Positions 34,962 through 45,882 of a stretch of 64,000 nucleotides of DNA are shown here, in pieces (positions within the stretch are counted from its first letter, which is position 1; every line of letters starts with the position of its first letter). The DNA is from Plectosphaerella cucumerina (taxonomy: Eukaryota > Ascomycota > Sordariomycetes > Glomerellales > Plectosphaerellaceae), in NCBI GenBank assembly GCA_020746995.1, contig JAGPXD010000005.1, forward strand, positions 2,480,001 to 2,544,000. The letters are read 5' to 3'. Both the position numbers and the translations under genes were made by a program. A model generated the notes under the pieces. That model was given only the letters and a program-made list of their open reading frames with translations. It was not told the DNA's origin and ran no database searches.

Positions 34962-35296
34962 CAAAGTCTACCATTTGGAGGTATGCACCAGGGTACTGGC
35001 TGGTGGGGGCAGAACGATTTCGGCCCAGGATGAGCGGCCATTGTTGTGTTGAGCCCTGTCGACACGATTGACACTCATCCGTCCGTGTTGGCGGCAGTTT
35101 AGTCTCGTCATCGGGGCACGTGGGGCAGACATGCACGCTATAACATTGATCAAGTCGTTATCCAGCCCAAATGGACAATCCGGGGTCGACTGCGCAAAGG
35201 CGAACAAGGCATCTGGCGAGTGTCTTTAACTGAAGTAGATTGGGTTGTGGTGGTACAAATTATGAAGCCATGATGCTAGCTTGCGTTGGTTGATGC
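34962..35296. other. Convergent 3' intergenic region
   Basis: 335 bp between the tails of the CDK gene (+) and tafazzin (-). No gene seen. Confidence 0.5.
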
Positions 35297-36538
35297 TCAT
35301 TCCCTGTGTACCAAACTCCCGTCTATGGGGCTTTTGTAATGTCTATCAGAAGGGTCGGCCTTCCACGTTGCTGCGTCTGCGAAGCTTGGGTCGTCAGGCG
35401 GATGCCCAGCGGCGGTCCTCAATTTGACAACTTCCGCTCGGATTGCTTTGGCAACCTCGATCCTTAAATGGACTGCCTCCTCTCCTGACCGAAGCAGCTC
35501 GGGGTAGGTATGGCTGTCGCCGATAGATGTGGAAGGGCTGACATGACTTTTCTCTACCAGAAGGCGCCACCGCTCTCGGGACTCTTTGAAAAGCTCCCCG
35601 GTATCTAACGCGTTGCCAAAGTGAACCTTGATGTCGGCGCCAATCCGGGGCAGCCAACGTGGTCTCTTCCTGTTCTCATGCATGATGTTCTGGAAGCCAC
35701 TTATGAACATAGGAACCAGCTTGGGGGCTGGGTTGCTCTCGAGAACAAGCCGAGACACGCCCCATTTGAAGTATCGAAGTGCAAGCTCGGGGTGCTGGTG
35801 GACGCAGGCCTCTGGAAAGGCATGAACCCAGGCTTTGTCGACGTAGGCAGATGGCGACGGGAACGTCTCCCCAGCGGTAGTCGTAAAGGTGAGACCCTGC
35901 TGGGGCTTGGACGGAGGAGAGGGTTCGGGGCCGGACAGTGCATGGACAGCTTCGGCCATGGTGTGCTGAAATAGACCGCCGTGTGGCGAGTGTAACAGCC
36001 TATGAGTTGGCAAGATCTGGCCCAGACTGAAGAATCGAGCTGCCACCGCACTATATGGACGGTCAGACGGTGCCCATCCCCGGTCTACGGTGATACTTGA
36101 ACAACTCACTTCTTAAAACAGATATCGTGAGCACCCAAGCCCCATCGGATGCTTGCTGGCCTCAATGAATACCGCACGGGAAGTACACCCCACATGAGGG
36201 GGTCGTCAAGGCTAGAAGATGTGTGAGAGGCCGTCACGGTTCACGTAGAGGATGCCACAAAGCAACACTCACACGCTCGTATGATTCGAGACTGTCACCA
36301 ATGATCAGCGGCGGCGAATATGACCCTTTTGAAGTAGCATACCTGTCAGAAGCCCCTCTCTATGATGCCCAGACAGCCGTTCGTCCAGGAGATTGAGGAA
36401 TTGGTCTAAGCCTGGCGTCTCAACATTGTTCAGGCCGTACAGAAAGCCCCGTGAAACTGCGCCGGCCAGGCCGGTAACCAGCGACGAGGTCAGCCGCCAT
36501 GACAGACTGCGCCTAGCTAGAGATTGATGGCCAGTCAT
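35297..36538 (-). CDS. TAZ1: Tafazzin (cardiolipin-remodelling transacylase)
   Basis: Four exons: 36538-36343, a 19-nt micro-exon 36291-36273, 36211-36110 and 36050-35297 (356 residues). Tafazzin moves acyl chains between phospholipids and matures cardiolipin at mitochondrial membranes. Joining the exons gives REGLLTVSNHTSVLDDPLMWGVLP. This contains the acyltransferase H-x4-D motif (His69, Asp74), whose His is coded by the micro-exon. ASIRWGLGAHDICFKN, FFSLGQILPTHR and the late block PRIGADIKVHFGNALD follow. Introns are 36292-36342, 36212-36272 and 36051-36109. I chose ATG 36538 because the longer frame begins with GTG. The N-terminal helix SSLVTGLAGAVSRGFLY probably associates with the membrane. 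Confidence 0.9.
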
Positions 36539-37846
36539 CTCGCGGTTCTCCTTTTGCCAGACAACCCAGCGTCTGGTTTCACTACGGCCCTCGACTCGCG
36601 TGTCAACACTGAAGCACGCGTCCGACTTGATGACGATTGGTTCCACTCCCACCCTGTCAGTTCTGGCAGCCCACTACCTCATGTAGGTACCTTAGGTACC
36701 TGTACCTATCTACATACAAGCAAGCGCGCACTAAATCCTGCTTTCACTCCAGCTAATACTATAGTTAGACACTTCTAGTCTAACAAGAGTCTAGTAGTTT
36801 ATTTAATATTATTATTTAATCTAGATACTACTTTTTTTTAGATTCTAATTAAAAAATAAGAAGTATTATTAATAAAAAGATATTTTATAATATTAGTATA
36901 AGAATACCCGATTATTAGTTTTTAGAGACGGATCTCTAGGTAGACTATACTATCGTAAGTTATCTTATTATAGACTAAACTCTAAATAGTAGTATTACTA
37001 CTAGGCTACTCTTTAAAAGGCTCTCCTCCCTTATAGCCTTTACTTACTAAGACTCTCTTACTTTACTTATAACTTACTATTAAAAAAATACTATAGATAT
37101 ATTTACCTATCCTACTATTATTATTTATACTAATATAACGATAATTATATTCACTATAAAGTCTAACCCTGACTTCTATATCTACGTCGAGAGTCCCGAG
37201 ACGATAATCCTTATAATCTAAAGGTATAACCTATACTATAAGCCTAAATATATACCCGAAGAATAAATCAACCTTACTCTATATAATTAATATTACGTAC
37301 GGGTAAACCTATATACTAATACGGATTATACTTTAGTTAAGTTAGAAAAAAAGGTACTAAGCTACCTATCCGAGAAGGCCTCCCCTATAAGGGACGCCTG
37401 GGTAGCTAGGTATAGGAGTAGAGATTTTAATAACTAGTTTATATAGGTAGTATCGTAGGCTATAGTAAATAGTAAATCTATTAAGGTAAAAGAGTAAAGT
37501 AGGAGAATTATAAAATAGCGAAATAGTAGCGGAGGAGTTAAAATAGAGGTAGCGGTTAGTAGTTATTTATATTAGTAGTACCCGTAGTAACCTAATTAAA
37601 AGCTTAAGACTCCCCGATTACGTTTTATAGTATAACTATCTTATATTAGATAATAGCTTATGCTATCTTATCGAAATACGTATATTCTGTGAGACTGAGA
37701 CCCTGTGTTAAGCTTCTAAAAGTAGCGGTAGTGGTGACAGTATGGAACTCGAATCTCCTTGTACCCCTAGGCAGTGTCGAGTTGCTCCCTGCGTACCTAC
37801 GATCGACTACACCAGAAATCCATCTTGAACGCCTGACTTGATTTCA
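36539..37846. other. Intergenic region dominated by AT island C
   Basis: Left 200 bp is the tafazzin promoter and contains AGGTACCT repeats (36683-36712). The remainder is the AT-rich island described separately, and the last ~130 bp before 37847 is the NOSIP-type gene promoter. Confidence 0.55.
36748..37700. repeat. AT-rich island C with a RIP-broken coding relic
   Basis: The largest AT island, about 950 bp. Its left half is featureless TA-rich sequence. The right half (37129 to about 37520, plus strand) still reads as one protein-like frame interrupted only by TAA/TAG codons, e.g. TDYTLVKLEKKVLSYL and EKASPIRDAWVARYRS. This is what RIP produces from CAA, CAG and TGG codons. It is therefore probably the remains of a mobile-element gene. 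I cannot name the family. Confidence 0.6.
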
Positions 37847-38983
37847 ATGTCGCATAGTACGTTCCACATGTCATCATGGCAACCCCCGACACCTGATACG
37901 TGATTTCTAACATTAAACTCTGACGGCAGGTAAGAGAAACACGTCGCGCAGTGTCTTCACGTCCTACGAGCGTAGCTTGGCCAAAGCTGCGTGGTCCTCC
38001 AACTCGGCACGACTACAACGAGACTCGTTCCTACCCTTCGGGTCCTGTTACCTATGTCTAGAGACCGCCCGCGACCCTGTTGCATGCAGTCACGGTGACA
38101 TATTCTGTCGCGAATGCGCCGTGTCGAACCTCGTCGCTCAGAAGAAGGAAATCAAACGCACATCCCGGGCGCGGGCACGACTGGAAGCAGAGCTACACGA
38201 TGCAGCCCTACAGGAGGATGAACAAGCACAGCAGAGTGCAGTGAGGGAGTTTGAGCTTATCCAGGCTGGACTGAAACCAATCAAACCCTCGAAAACAGAC
38301 CAAGCTGGCGCAATCGAGTCGAGAAGTGGCGAGAAGAGAAAGGCGGCAACGGACGAAGAGACACCATCAGAGGACCGGCACAAAGCAAGAAAGGTCCTCG
38401 GGGAGACCAAGGTTAGTGATTCCCTCATACTCCGCATGATATCAAAGCTTAAGGTTGGCTCCAGGGAGAAAAAACACGCTCAACATGGGCGCCGTCGCAG
38501 AGACACGACACCGAGGCTCTCCAGAAAGCAGCCACCCTTGCGAAGAATGTCAAGTCCGAACCCGTCTGCCCTGCTTCCCAAGCTGGCACACAGCACCGAT
38601 ACTCTCTGAAAAGCCTGAAACCCATCATTTTCACGGAGGAAGTGGACGACTCTAACCCCGACAGCATGCGGCGGAAATGCCCTTCTTGCATGAAGACGCT
38701 TGGTAATGCGTCGCAGCCCCTCATGGCCATCAATTGTGGTCACGTCCTATGCCGCAACTGCGTTGTCAAGCTGGTAGCCCCGGCCAAGGCCGCCAGCAAG
38801 CAAGAGCCACAAATGTGCTTCGTCTGCGACCAGGAACTGTCAACGGGCGACGAAAAGAACGACCCAGAACACCCGCGTGTCGGAGAATTCCGTGGACTAG
38901 TCGAGCTACGTTCCGAGGGCACAGGGTTCTCTGCTCGTGGCGGCAACACGATACAGAGAGAGGGCGTTGCGTTTCAATGCTAG
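37847..38983 (+). CDS. NOSIP-type RING/U-box protein
   Basis: Three exons: 37847-37856 (only 10 nt), 37930-38411 and 38465-38983 (336 residues). The junctions give MSHSKRNTSRSVFTSYERSL and GETK joined to GEKTRSTWAPSQRHD. The second junction moves to another frame, which restores the conserved VCPASQ, RYSLKSLKPIIFTEE and CPSCMKTLGNAS blocks. NOSIP proteins are E3-ubiquitin-ligase-like, with a split N-terminal RING/U-box (CYLCLETARDPVACSHGDIFCREC) and a C-terminal one (KCPSCMK...NCGHVLCRNCV...CFVCDQEL), separated by a charged helix. The human protein binds nitric oxide synthases and is spliceosome-associated. The fungal role is inferred only. Introns are 37857-37929 and 38412-38464. Confidence 0.9.
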
Positions 38984-39238
38984 TCTTCACTCTACTCTTC
39001 TAGCAGCACGTAACTTGCAATGTCACAACCTGCGGCATGAAGACAGTCGGTTGCCAATTGGGGTCTGTTGGCCATTGCTGGTCAGTTTAGGGGGAAACCG
39101 AGTTGCAGCTGCAATGTACTGCGTGCGGCACCGCTATTACTGTTAATGCGAAGGTCCTACCACCTCAACAAGTTCAATGTTCTCATACACACCGGCTCGC
39201 CGGTGGCTTGTCCCGAATCTGCCCCTCGTCTGGCCAGC

Positions 39239-40718
39239 TCACGCCCTGCCTGCGACAGTGGCTCTTGAATGCTCAGCGCCGCTGTGCACAGCAAAACTGG
39301 AAGTTCGCTTCAATGCCGGCGCCAAGTCTAGGTCGGGCTCCCCGGGAGCGTCGTCTCCATCTGCTGCCATCGCCGGGTGATTTTCAGGTAACTTCTGTGA
39401 CCCATACCCTACGACGCGGAATATGTTTGTCCGCCCTCCGTTGGTGGCCATCTGTAGCTGCTCGTGAAGGCGCGCCAGTTGGTAGTTTCTCTTGATCGGG
39501 TTAAACACTGGTTGTGGAACGACCGGCTGTGGTCTCCATCGTGATAGGGCGTTCATCACAGCAGCAGTCTCCTCATCTGAATCCACTGGACCAGCGTTCA
39601 CCTCATCGTCATCTTCAAGCGGCGCATTGGCATCGAGCGCAGCCTCTGGCAAGGGGGGTTAAGCATTAGCAAATGAAGGTGAACAGTTTGGGGTCCAAGG
39701 GCGGCTTACTCTGCTGTTTTGCTTGGTTCTTCTTCTGATAGGCAGCCAGCAGCATGTCGTATGGCAGAGATCTGCCGGCGACGGCCCTCTTGGCACCCAT
39801 ACTATGGCTTTTGCAGGTAAGAGACCTGGCGCATGGCATGCCATTGGGGAGCAGGACACCGCACTGTCGCTCAACATCGACAGGTCCTGGTTCTTAGATT
39901 AGCAAGAGCTCCGCCGATTGACGACTCCGCGGGGTCTCCCCGCCTCACCTTTGGGCTTTGGCACCTTGGCCTTGGGCTCTTCTTTCTTCTTCTTGGTTTT
40001 GGGGCCCTTGTCCCCATCACCCTCGGCTTTCCTCTTCTTCCCCTTGCTGGGCTCCTCTTTCCTCCCAGTTGCCTTCTTGGCTGTTTTGCTGGCCTTCTTT
40101 TCGCTGTTCTCCTCCTCATCAACGTCGCTGTCGTCCTCGTTTTTCCCTTCGGCTTCTTCGTCGGCTTTGCGGGCCTCCTCTCTCGCGGCCTCCTTGGCCC
40201 GCTCTCGTGCTTCGCGCGCCTCTTTCTTCCGTTGGGCCTTCTCTCTTTTCAGTTTCAGACATTGTGCGATGTGGGACTTCGCAGCTGTCTTGAGTATGCT
40301 CTTCTTGCAGTGCTTGCATTGTTGGAGATCCGGGCTGTCCTCGAGTGGACGCCCGGTGGCGAAAGCCTCTCTGGCCGAGTCATCGAGGGGGTTGACGACA
40401 GGTCCGGGCGAGGCTGCTTCCACGACGTCGTTGACCTTCTTCTTCTTGTCCTCTGCGCGATGGGTCAGCAACGGGCAGGCGAGCGCATCAGTGCAGTGCA
40501 ATGTACCATCAATTACGCTTCCCTCTCTCCAATTTCCGGGTTTGTTGTGCTTCGGGGCTGGCTTCTTCAGTTTGATAACGCCGTTGGGTTTGTCTCGGCT
40601 GTCCTTTTTGGACGCCACCTTGATCGTCTGGTTGTCGTCTATAGAATCGGTGGTCAGCGCGGGTCAGAGGAACAGAGGTTAGAGACTTACTCTTTTTCGC
40701 ATCTGATACGGTCGCCAT
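39239..40718 (-). CDS. SGF73: SAGA complex subunit SGF73 (ataxin-7/SCA7 domain)
   Basis: Five exons: 40718-40691, 40638-40507, 40452-39949, 39886-39710 and 39645-39239 (415 residues). Sgf73 anchors the H2B deubiquitinase module (Ubp8, Sgf11, Sus1) to the SAGA coactivator. A zinc-finger-like LQQCKHCKKSILKTAAKSHI is followed by a highly charged Lys/Glu region. The SCA7 domain comes next, rebuilt across two junctions: GPVDVERQCGVLLPNGMPCA, then RSLTCKSHSMGAKRAVAGRS and LPYDMLLAAYQKKNQ. Introns 39887-39948 and 39646-39709 are certain. The small intron 40453-40506 is likely (GTACAT, CTGAC branch, CAG) but its 54 nt would stay in frame if retained. Nuclear. Confidence 0.9.
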
Positions 40719-41367
40719 GGCGGTAGATCGATGTTTTGCTGCGTATCGACCAGGATCGAGGATCCGCGAGGCGAGGAAGAAGAGGTGGCGGATCGGGCAC
40801 GCCTTCGTGTCGCAGCAGGGCCTGCAGCGATGATTCGATTATAAATGGATCGTGTTGCTCAGAACAGATCCTTCGAGTATGGGTGCTTCGGATCGTTGTC
40901 CAGGGACGGAGGTGGGGGCCGATGATGTCGCGTTATTGATCCGTGATGATTGCGTGGTGTTGCATGTCGTTGGACTAGGATGAGCGTGCAGTCTGTCACC
41001 CAAATGCGTGACCCACCATTAGGTACCTTTCGGTGGCGCTGCGCCGCAAAGCTACATTCACAGTGTGCAATAACTCTAGATACTGTAGAGGCACGTGTTT
41101 CTGGCTGCTCTAGGGGGGAAGGACGGCATCTGACGGTCGAGTCTTCCATACCGCTCTCGACTTGCCAGACTGCTTCACTCTCTGCGCGTTTATGCTTGTT
41201 CGGCATTTTCTTATGCTGGTTAGCCATGCGCAATGAGAAGGTCGAGGCTTCAGGTTGAGCTGTCAACCGGAGTCCTGCGCATCAGCACACCTAACTCGGT
41301 CACGCATCTGTTGTCCCATTTGCATAACTTCACACGAGGTTGGCAGCTGTCTGCTTGGTACTACCAA
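40719..41367. other. Intergenic region between SGF73 and the Zn2Cys6 gene
   Basis: SGF73 promoter plus the 3' flank of the next minus-strand gene. No supported gene. Confidence 0.5.
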
Positions 41368-43440
41368 CTACCAGTTTTCCGCCAATATGCCATCAGCCCC
41401 GCCCCTTTGGATGTTGTCCTGATGTGCACGCATGGCCTCAATAACAATACGAGCGTACAGCATGCCCATGTCACCCCAGATTGTTGTGATGATATCCAAC
41501 GCCCACTGCCAGTATTCCCTCGGCACGCCCGGGGAGCAGCTGGCGACCTTGAGTTGGAAGAGCAAAGCTGGAATACCAGCGGCTCCTGCACCCCCGCCAC
41601 CGGCGTTTTCCACGGTGATGCGAGTGTCCTCCAAAAGAGGGTGCCTCCAATGACTTGGCGTAGAAACGAGGGTTTCCTTTGCCAGTCTTCGAATGGTCCG
41701 AAGAGCCTGGTTGCGTCTGATGACCGAAACCAGACGCAGACTAGATGCCGGATATTTGTCCACGAGGTCGACCAGAATTTGGTTCACCAAGATTCTTGCC
41801 CATCGGAAATAGTTCCATGTTCTGGCGATCAGCACATCGTAGTAGACGTGGTATTCGCCCCGGAACAATGCCCTTGATGATAGATGGGGTGCTTTCTCGG
41901 TTTGATAAAGCCAAACCCCCTGGAGCCCGGCGGCCCAGGCAGCCATGTCGGCATCGAGATCGAGTAGCTGATGGATGGCGTTGGATGTCTTCGGTCTTCC
42001 GTCGCTTAGCACCTGAGATTCCACAAACGCGCTTATTTGCAGAAAGCGGGCAATAATGACCGCTAGATCGGTAGCTGGTCTGTCGATTTCATACTGTAGT
42101 TGGGTGGCCACGGCAATCCAGTCGAAGAGTTGGCGTGGCACTTCCATGCCGGCAACTTGAATCGGTATGAACTGCGTCCTTGTTAGGCATCGCAGACTGT
42201 GTTTAATGGGGTGGAGGCACGTACAATGGAGTAGCTCAGCTGAATGAGAGCCCTGAACCCACCGAATGGCGCATTTGGTAGGGGTATCCAGCTCCTGATG
42301 AGGGCCGCACCGCCCATGACATGGGCATGTACTGTCCCATGCGCATGGTGCGTTCCCTTCACCACCTGCAAGTCAAGTTGTCAGTATGGCTATCGCTCCT
42401 CGTTCTAAATGCGACATGCTCAACGAGGCTACTCACTTCATACATGGCCAGCATGACAACAGATCGCATTGTCACATCCAGACTTGGGGAGTTGGGTGGC
42501 TGGATTAGTTGGCCTGTCTGACGCAAGGCACGCCCGTACTTCATCCGGGCTGCAGCCATCATCTCTGGAGGTCATGACGCATGAGTAGAAGGTCACTGCC
42601 TGGAACGGGATGGGCTCACCTGCGTTGCCGGTAAGGTTAGACAACCCTGCGAGCCCAATGGCGGCCGCGATGTGTTGAAGAGCGGGATTCCAGATCCAGT
42701 GCGATGCAGTTATATCGGAAGTGGATTTAGGCTCATCAGGGAGGCCGACAAGGTACCGGTTTACATAGAAGTGAACACCCTGCTCCTCTATGGTCGGACC
42801 GATTGGGACCAGGGATAAGGACGGCTTTTCCATGCCCATTTCCGAGAGGGCATTGGGACGGGTGGCTGCTGGTGGCGATGTCGATAGTGAGGAGCTCCTT
42901 GCTTTCTTCTGAGCTTGGCAGGGCGGAGCCACTTGTGCACTGCCAGTTTGAGATATGGGAGAGGAGGCCGAAGAGGGGCGGCGGCTTTTGACAGGAGATT
43001 TATGCTCGGAGGACGTGTGTCCAGTCTGTGTGCGCGAGCCTCTCCTTTCTGATGTGACCTGGGGAGTAGTCATGTCGGGTTCTTCAGCCACGGTGCCTGT
43101 GGCTACGGCCTCCCCGGATGTAGACGGCGAATCTAGTCCCCATTGCGCATGAGCTTTCCGAATAACCTTGGTGCTCTCATCACGAAACATGAGGGATAGC
43201 TGGTCTCGGTAGCCAGGGCATTGCATGGCCTGGCGAACACATTGCGAGCATTCCGGTTTTGCTTTGTCACACTGGCAGTCATGGTCAGCCAGTGAAGCCC
43301 ATACGACACATGGGTAGATGTGTCCGGCACTCTCGGGAGAAAGCACTCTGTTGCTGCTCACCCCCTCAGCAGCAGCATACCTTGATACGTCGCTTGCGAC
43401 AGTTCTGGCAGCCCTCCGACGCTTTGCCGCAATAGACCAT
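41368..43440 (-). CDS. Zn(II)2Cys6 transcription factor, copy 1
   Basis: Five exons: 43440-43381, 43271-42620, 42564-42437, 42365-42225 and 42171-41368 (594 residues). The N-terminal binuclear cluster is complete with Cys at 11, 14, 21, 28, 31 and 38, and intron 1 (43272-43380) lies directly before the Cys21 codon. A linker with LMFRDESTKVIRKAHAQ and a Ser/Pro-rich region follows. The helical regulatory half begins at EEQGVHFYVNRYLVGLPDEP and contains SVVMLAMYEVVKG and HAHVMGGAALIRSW, as in the fungal_trans_2 class. Other introns are 42565-42619, 42366-42436 and 42172-42224. The target genes are unknown. It is related to the gene at 59184-61431. Confidence 0.9.
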
Positions 43441-44544
43441 GTTTGTGAGCGCAGTGGTTGTATTCCTAGCTCAATGAGAAGGCCGGGCTTTCCGTAAGAC
43501 GAGGGCGCAAATGACCACCTATTATGAGATGCCCCGAAAGGACGGAGCGAGTCTCAGTACTGCGCGATGAAGGACCGTGCGGCGCGATGTCTGTGGAGCT
43601 GGGGCGGGCACTTTCTACTGCGTAGGCCAGCGGGAATCGAGTTTACTTGCATGTGCTCGTAAAACAAGGGGCGACTACATCCGCTTGGGGACGTATAAGG
43701 GTCAGTAAAGAGCTGGTGAGCCTAGCGTGTCTGCCGAGGCAAGAAGTCGTCCAGGCTGCGCCTTAGTCCTCTTCACGCTTGTGCCACTCACAGGTGAGGC
43801 TGCTGCTAGGTGGTGTGGGGGAAGCACATGGGAAACACGGGGTAAGCTGAAACACTGGGACAACACTGCACCAGTCCAGTCGAAGAAGCTCCTAATACTA
43901 ACTATAAGAGTACTCTAAGTACTTCATACTGATTAAGCTCTCAGAGGTATATTAAGTATATTCTTCTAGTCGTACTATACTTCGAATCTGTTATTTATTA
44001 CTATCTTTTAAAGTTTTTAGTAATATAAATAGATAAATAAAGTTATAACATTATTTAAGAAAATAATTAAGTAGTAGCTAAAATCCATATCTATATTTCA
44101 AGTAGAATAGGCCAGTCTTCGTTACCTACTTGACTACCCTGGTAATGCACTGCGAGATCTTAGTGTACCCAGATTAGCTAACCGTGGTACATGTAGTACC
44201 TGACGTGCTATCGATAAGATGCCGACTTCCCTTCCCAGCGCGCTATGACGTACCCGTGTAAGCCCTCGACGGCACCAACGTCATTTGACGTGTGTACTGG
44301 CAATGAAGTGCAGTTGCCGTCTTTCACCCCGGGTAGGTGTTGATGGAACGACGTCAGAATGTATGTGGAAGTTGGCAGCGAATTCGTAGAGCTAGAACCC
44401 CTACTTTAAGGTCTTGGCCCCCGGTGACAGTCCATCCCGCGAGTCATCCAGAACCCTCACAACCTCAACATACCTGCCATTCCAAGCCTCAAAACTTCGT
44501 GCCAAGCACCTACTCCTTCTCGCGATATCACGTGGCATACCAAC
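43441..44544. other. Divergent promoter region with AT island D
   Basis: 1.1 kb between two start codons, interrupted by an AT-rich stretch. No gene recognised; one short frame (43727-43918) has no support. Confidence 0.5.
43886..44112. repeat. AT-rich island D, probable RIP scar
   Basis: About 230 bp of strongly AT-biased sequence with TTA/TAA tracts and sharp GC-rich borders. No frame, no terminal repeats seen. Confidence 0.5.
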
Positions 44545-45429
44545 ATGGAGACAATCAACAACGTAGCCAGCGCAGCAGCAAAGGCTGTCTGGGGCAGTCC
44601 TGAAACCAAGCAGGAGCCCGTGTCCGGCGTAAAGGGAAACACTGCAGAGGGCGAGCCGTATGACGCTGGAAACATGGGTTCGTGCAACCTTTGCTACAGA
44701 TCTTAAGCTGTGGCCTAGTTGCGTTGGATCACTGACAAGCCCCAGAGCCGCATGAGGTCTCCAGCACGACCAAGCCCCTGGATCGTCTGGATGGTGAGAA
44801 GCATACCGAGCACACCACCCAGAGCAGCGGGACACAGGTAGATATCGCCGAGAGCAGCAAGACCGGACCCAGTGCAGATGTCTCTTCAGTGAAGCCTGAG
44901 AGCTCAGCTTCGCCCATCAAGCCCGAGACTAGTCAGGAGGCCAAGCTCGATGGGTCCGACAGGCCAGAAGAGCAGGTAGTTGATGTGGACCTGAGCAAGC
45001 CCGGACCCAAGCCGTTGGAGACCCTGGCCCGGGAACACGGAGGAGATGCTGGCAAAGCTGCCGAACATACCAAGCCAACCGGTCCTTCTACCCTCCCTGA
45101 TGATCCGAAGGGTGACAAGAGCCAAGAGGGTACCGGCGAGAAGGTTGTCAAAAGCACCGGGTTTGCTGCCGAAGGGGGCGACTTCGATGCTGCGGCTGCT
45201 GGAGCTGCTCGAGAGGCCGATCGTGAGTTGACTTGGCACCTTTCTCCTGGTTCTAAAAACTGACCGTGAACCAGGTCTGCTGGACGAGCACAACCCCCAG
45301 ACCAACAGCGACCCTGCTTCGAGCAAATCCGGCCACGGTGCCGCGAAGTCCGACCTGGGCGGCTCAGGCGCTGGCGGTGAGAAGTTGAGTCTGAAGGAGA
45401 AGATCAAGGCCAAGCTGCACAAGCACTAG
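44545..45429 (+). CDS. Small hydrophilic, disordered protein
   Basis: Three exons: 44545-44677, 44746-45222 and 45275-45429 (254 residues), with phase-matching introns 44678-44745 (GTTCGT...CCCAG) and 45223-45274 (GTGAGT...ACCAG). It begins METINNVASAAAKAVWGSPE, a short amphipathic helix also found in fungal proteins often labelled glycine-rich or cell-surface proteins. It continues as a long polar region rich in Lys, Glu, Ser, Gly and Pro. It ends with a conserved-looking GEKLSLKEKIKAKLHKH helix. There is no signal peptide or membrane helix, so a cell-surface label is not supported by the sequence. The composition resembles stress-protective LEA-like proteins; function unknown. Confidence 0.82.
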
Positions 45430-45882
45430 ACGCTGATCGCGCTTGCCTCGGAGAGAACGAGCCCTGTACTTCCTGTTGTTTCATTTCTTAATTGTTGAAT
45501 TCCCAACTGAATGTAATCTGTACGCGTAGCAGGACACTTACTGGCAAATTGAACTATGTGTCTGGAGAACCACATAACTCAACGTGCAACCGTCGAAAAG
45601 GGAGGTCACAAAAACGGCAGAGAATAGGTAGCAAGGGGCGACAATCAAGCCATCCAACAGCTATTTGATCCGTCGACTCGAGCGTGACGACTACTTCTAA
45701 GCTGGCTGCAATGATTCCTGAAACCACCATCATGAAATGGATTATTTGGCCGGCACATACCCAAGGTCCGACAGCGACGAAAACGCACGTGCTGTCGCGG
45801 TCGCAAATCGACGCCGGCTGCCTCGCTCCAGGAGCTTCGACAAATAGCATAACTGGGGCCACACTCGACTGCAGAGTGTCCC
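45430..45882. other. Convergent 3' intergenic region
   Basis: About 450 bp between the ends of the hydrophilic-protein gene (+) and CDC25 (-). The apparent extension of the CDC25 frame into this region is removed by splicing of its last intron. Confidence 0.55.

Noticed and set aside
37847..38590. Earlier reading of the NOSIP-type gene as a protein ending in LAHSTDTL
   Set aside because: That frame loses the second zinc module; the intron 38412-38464 changes frame and restores all conserved blocks.
39833..40726. 297-residue plus-strand hydrophobic frame opposite SGF73
   Set aside because: Its leucine/phenylalanine-rich runs are simply the complement of the Lys/Glu-rich SGF73 exon, and no start or family match exists.
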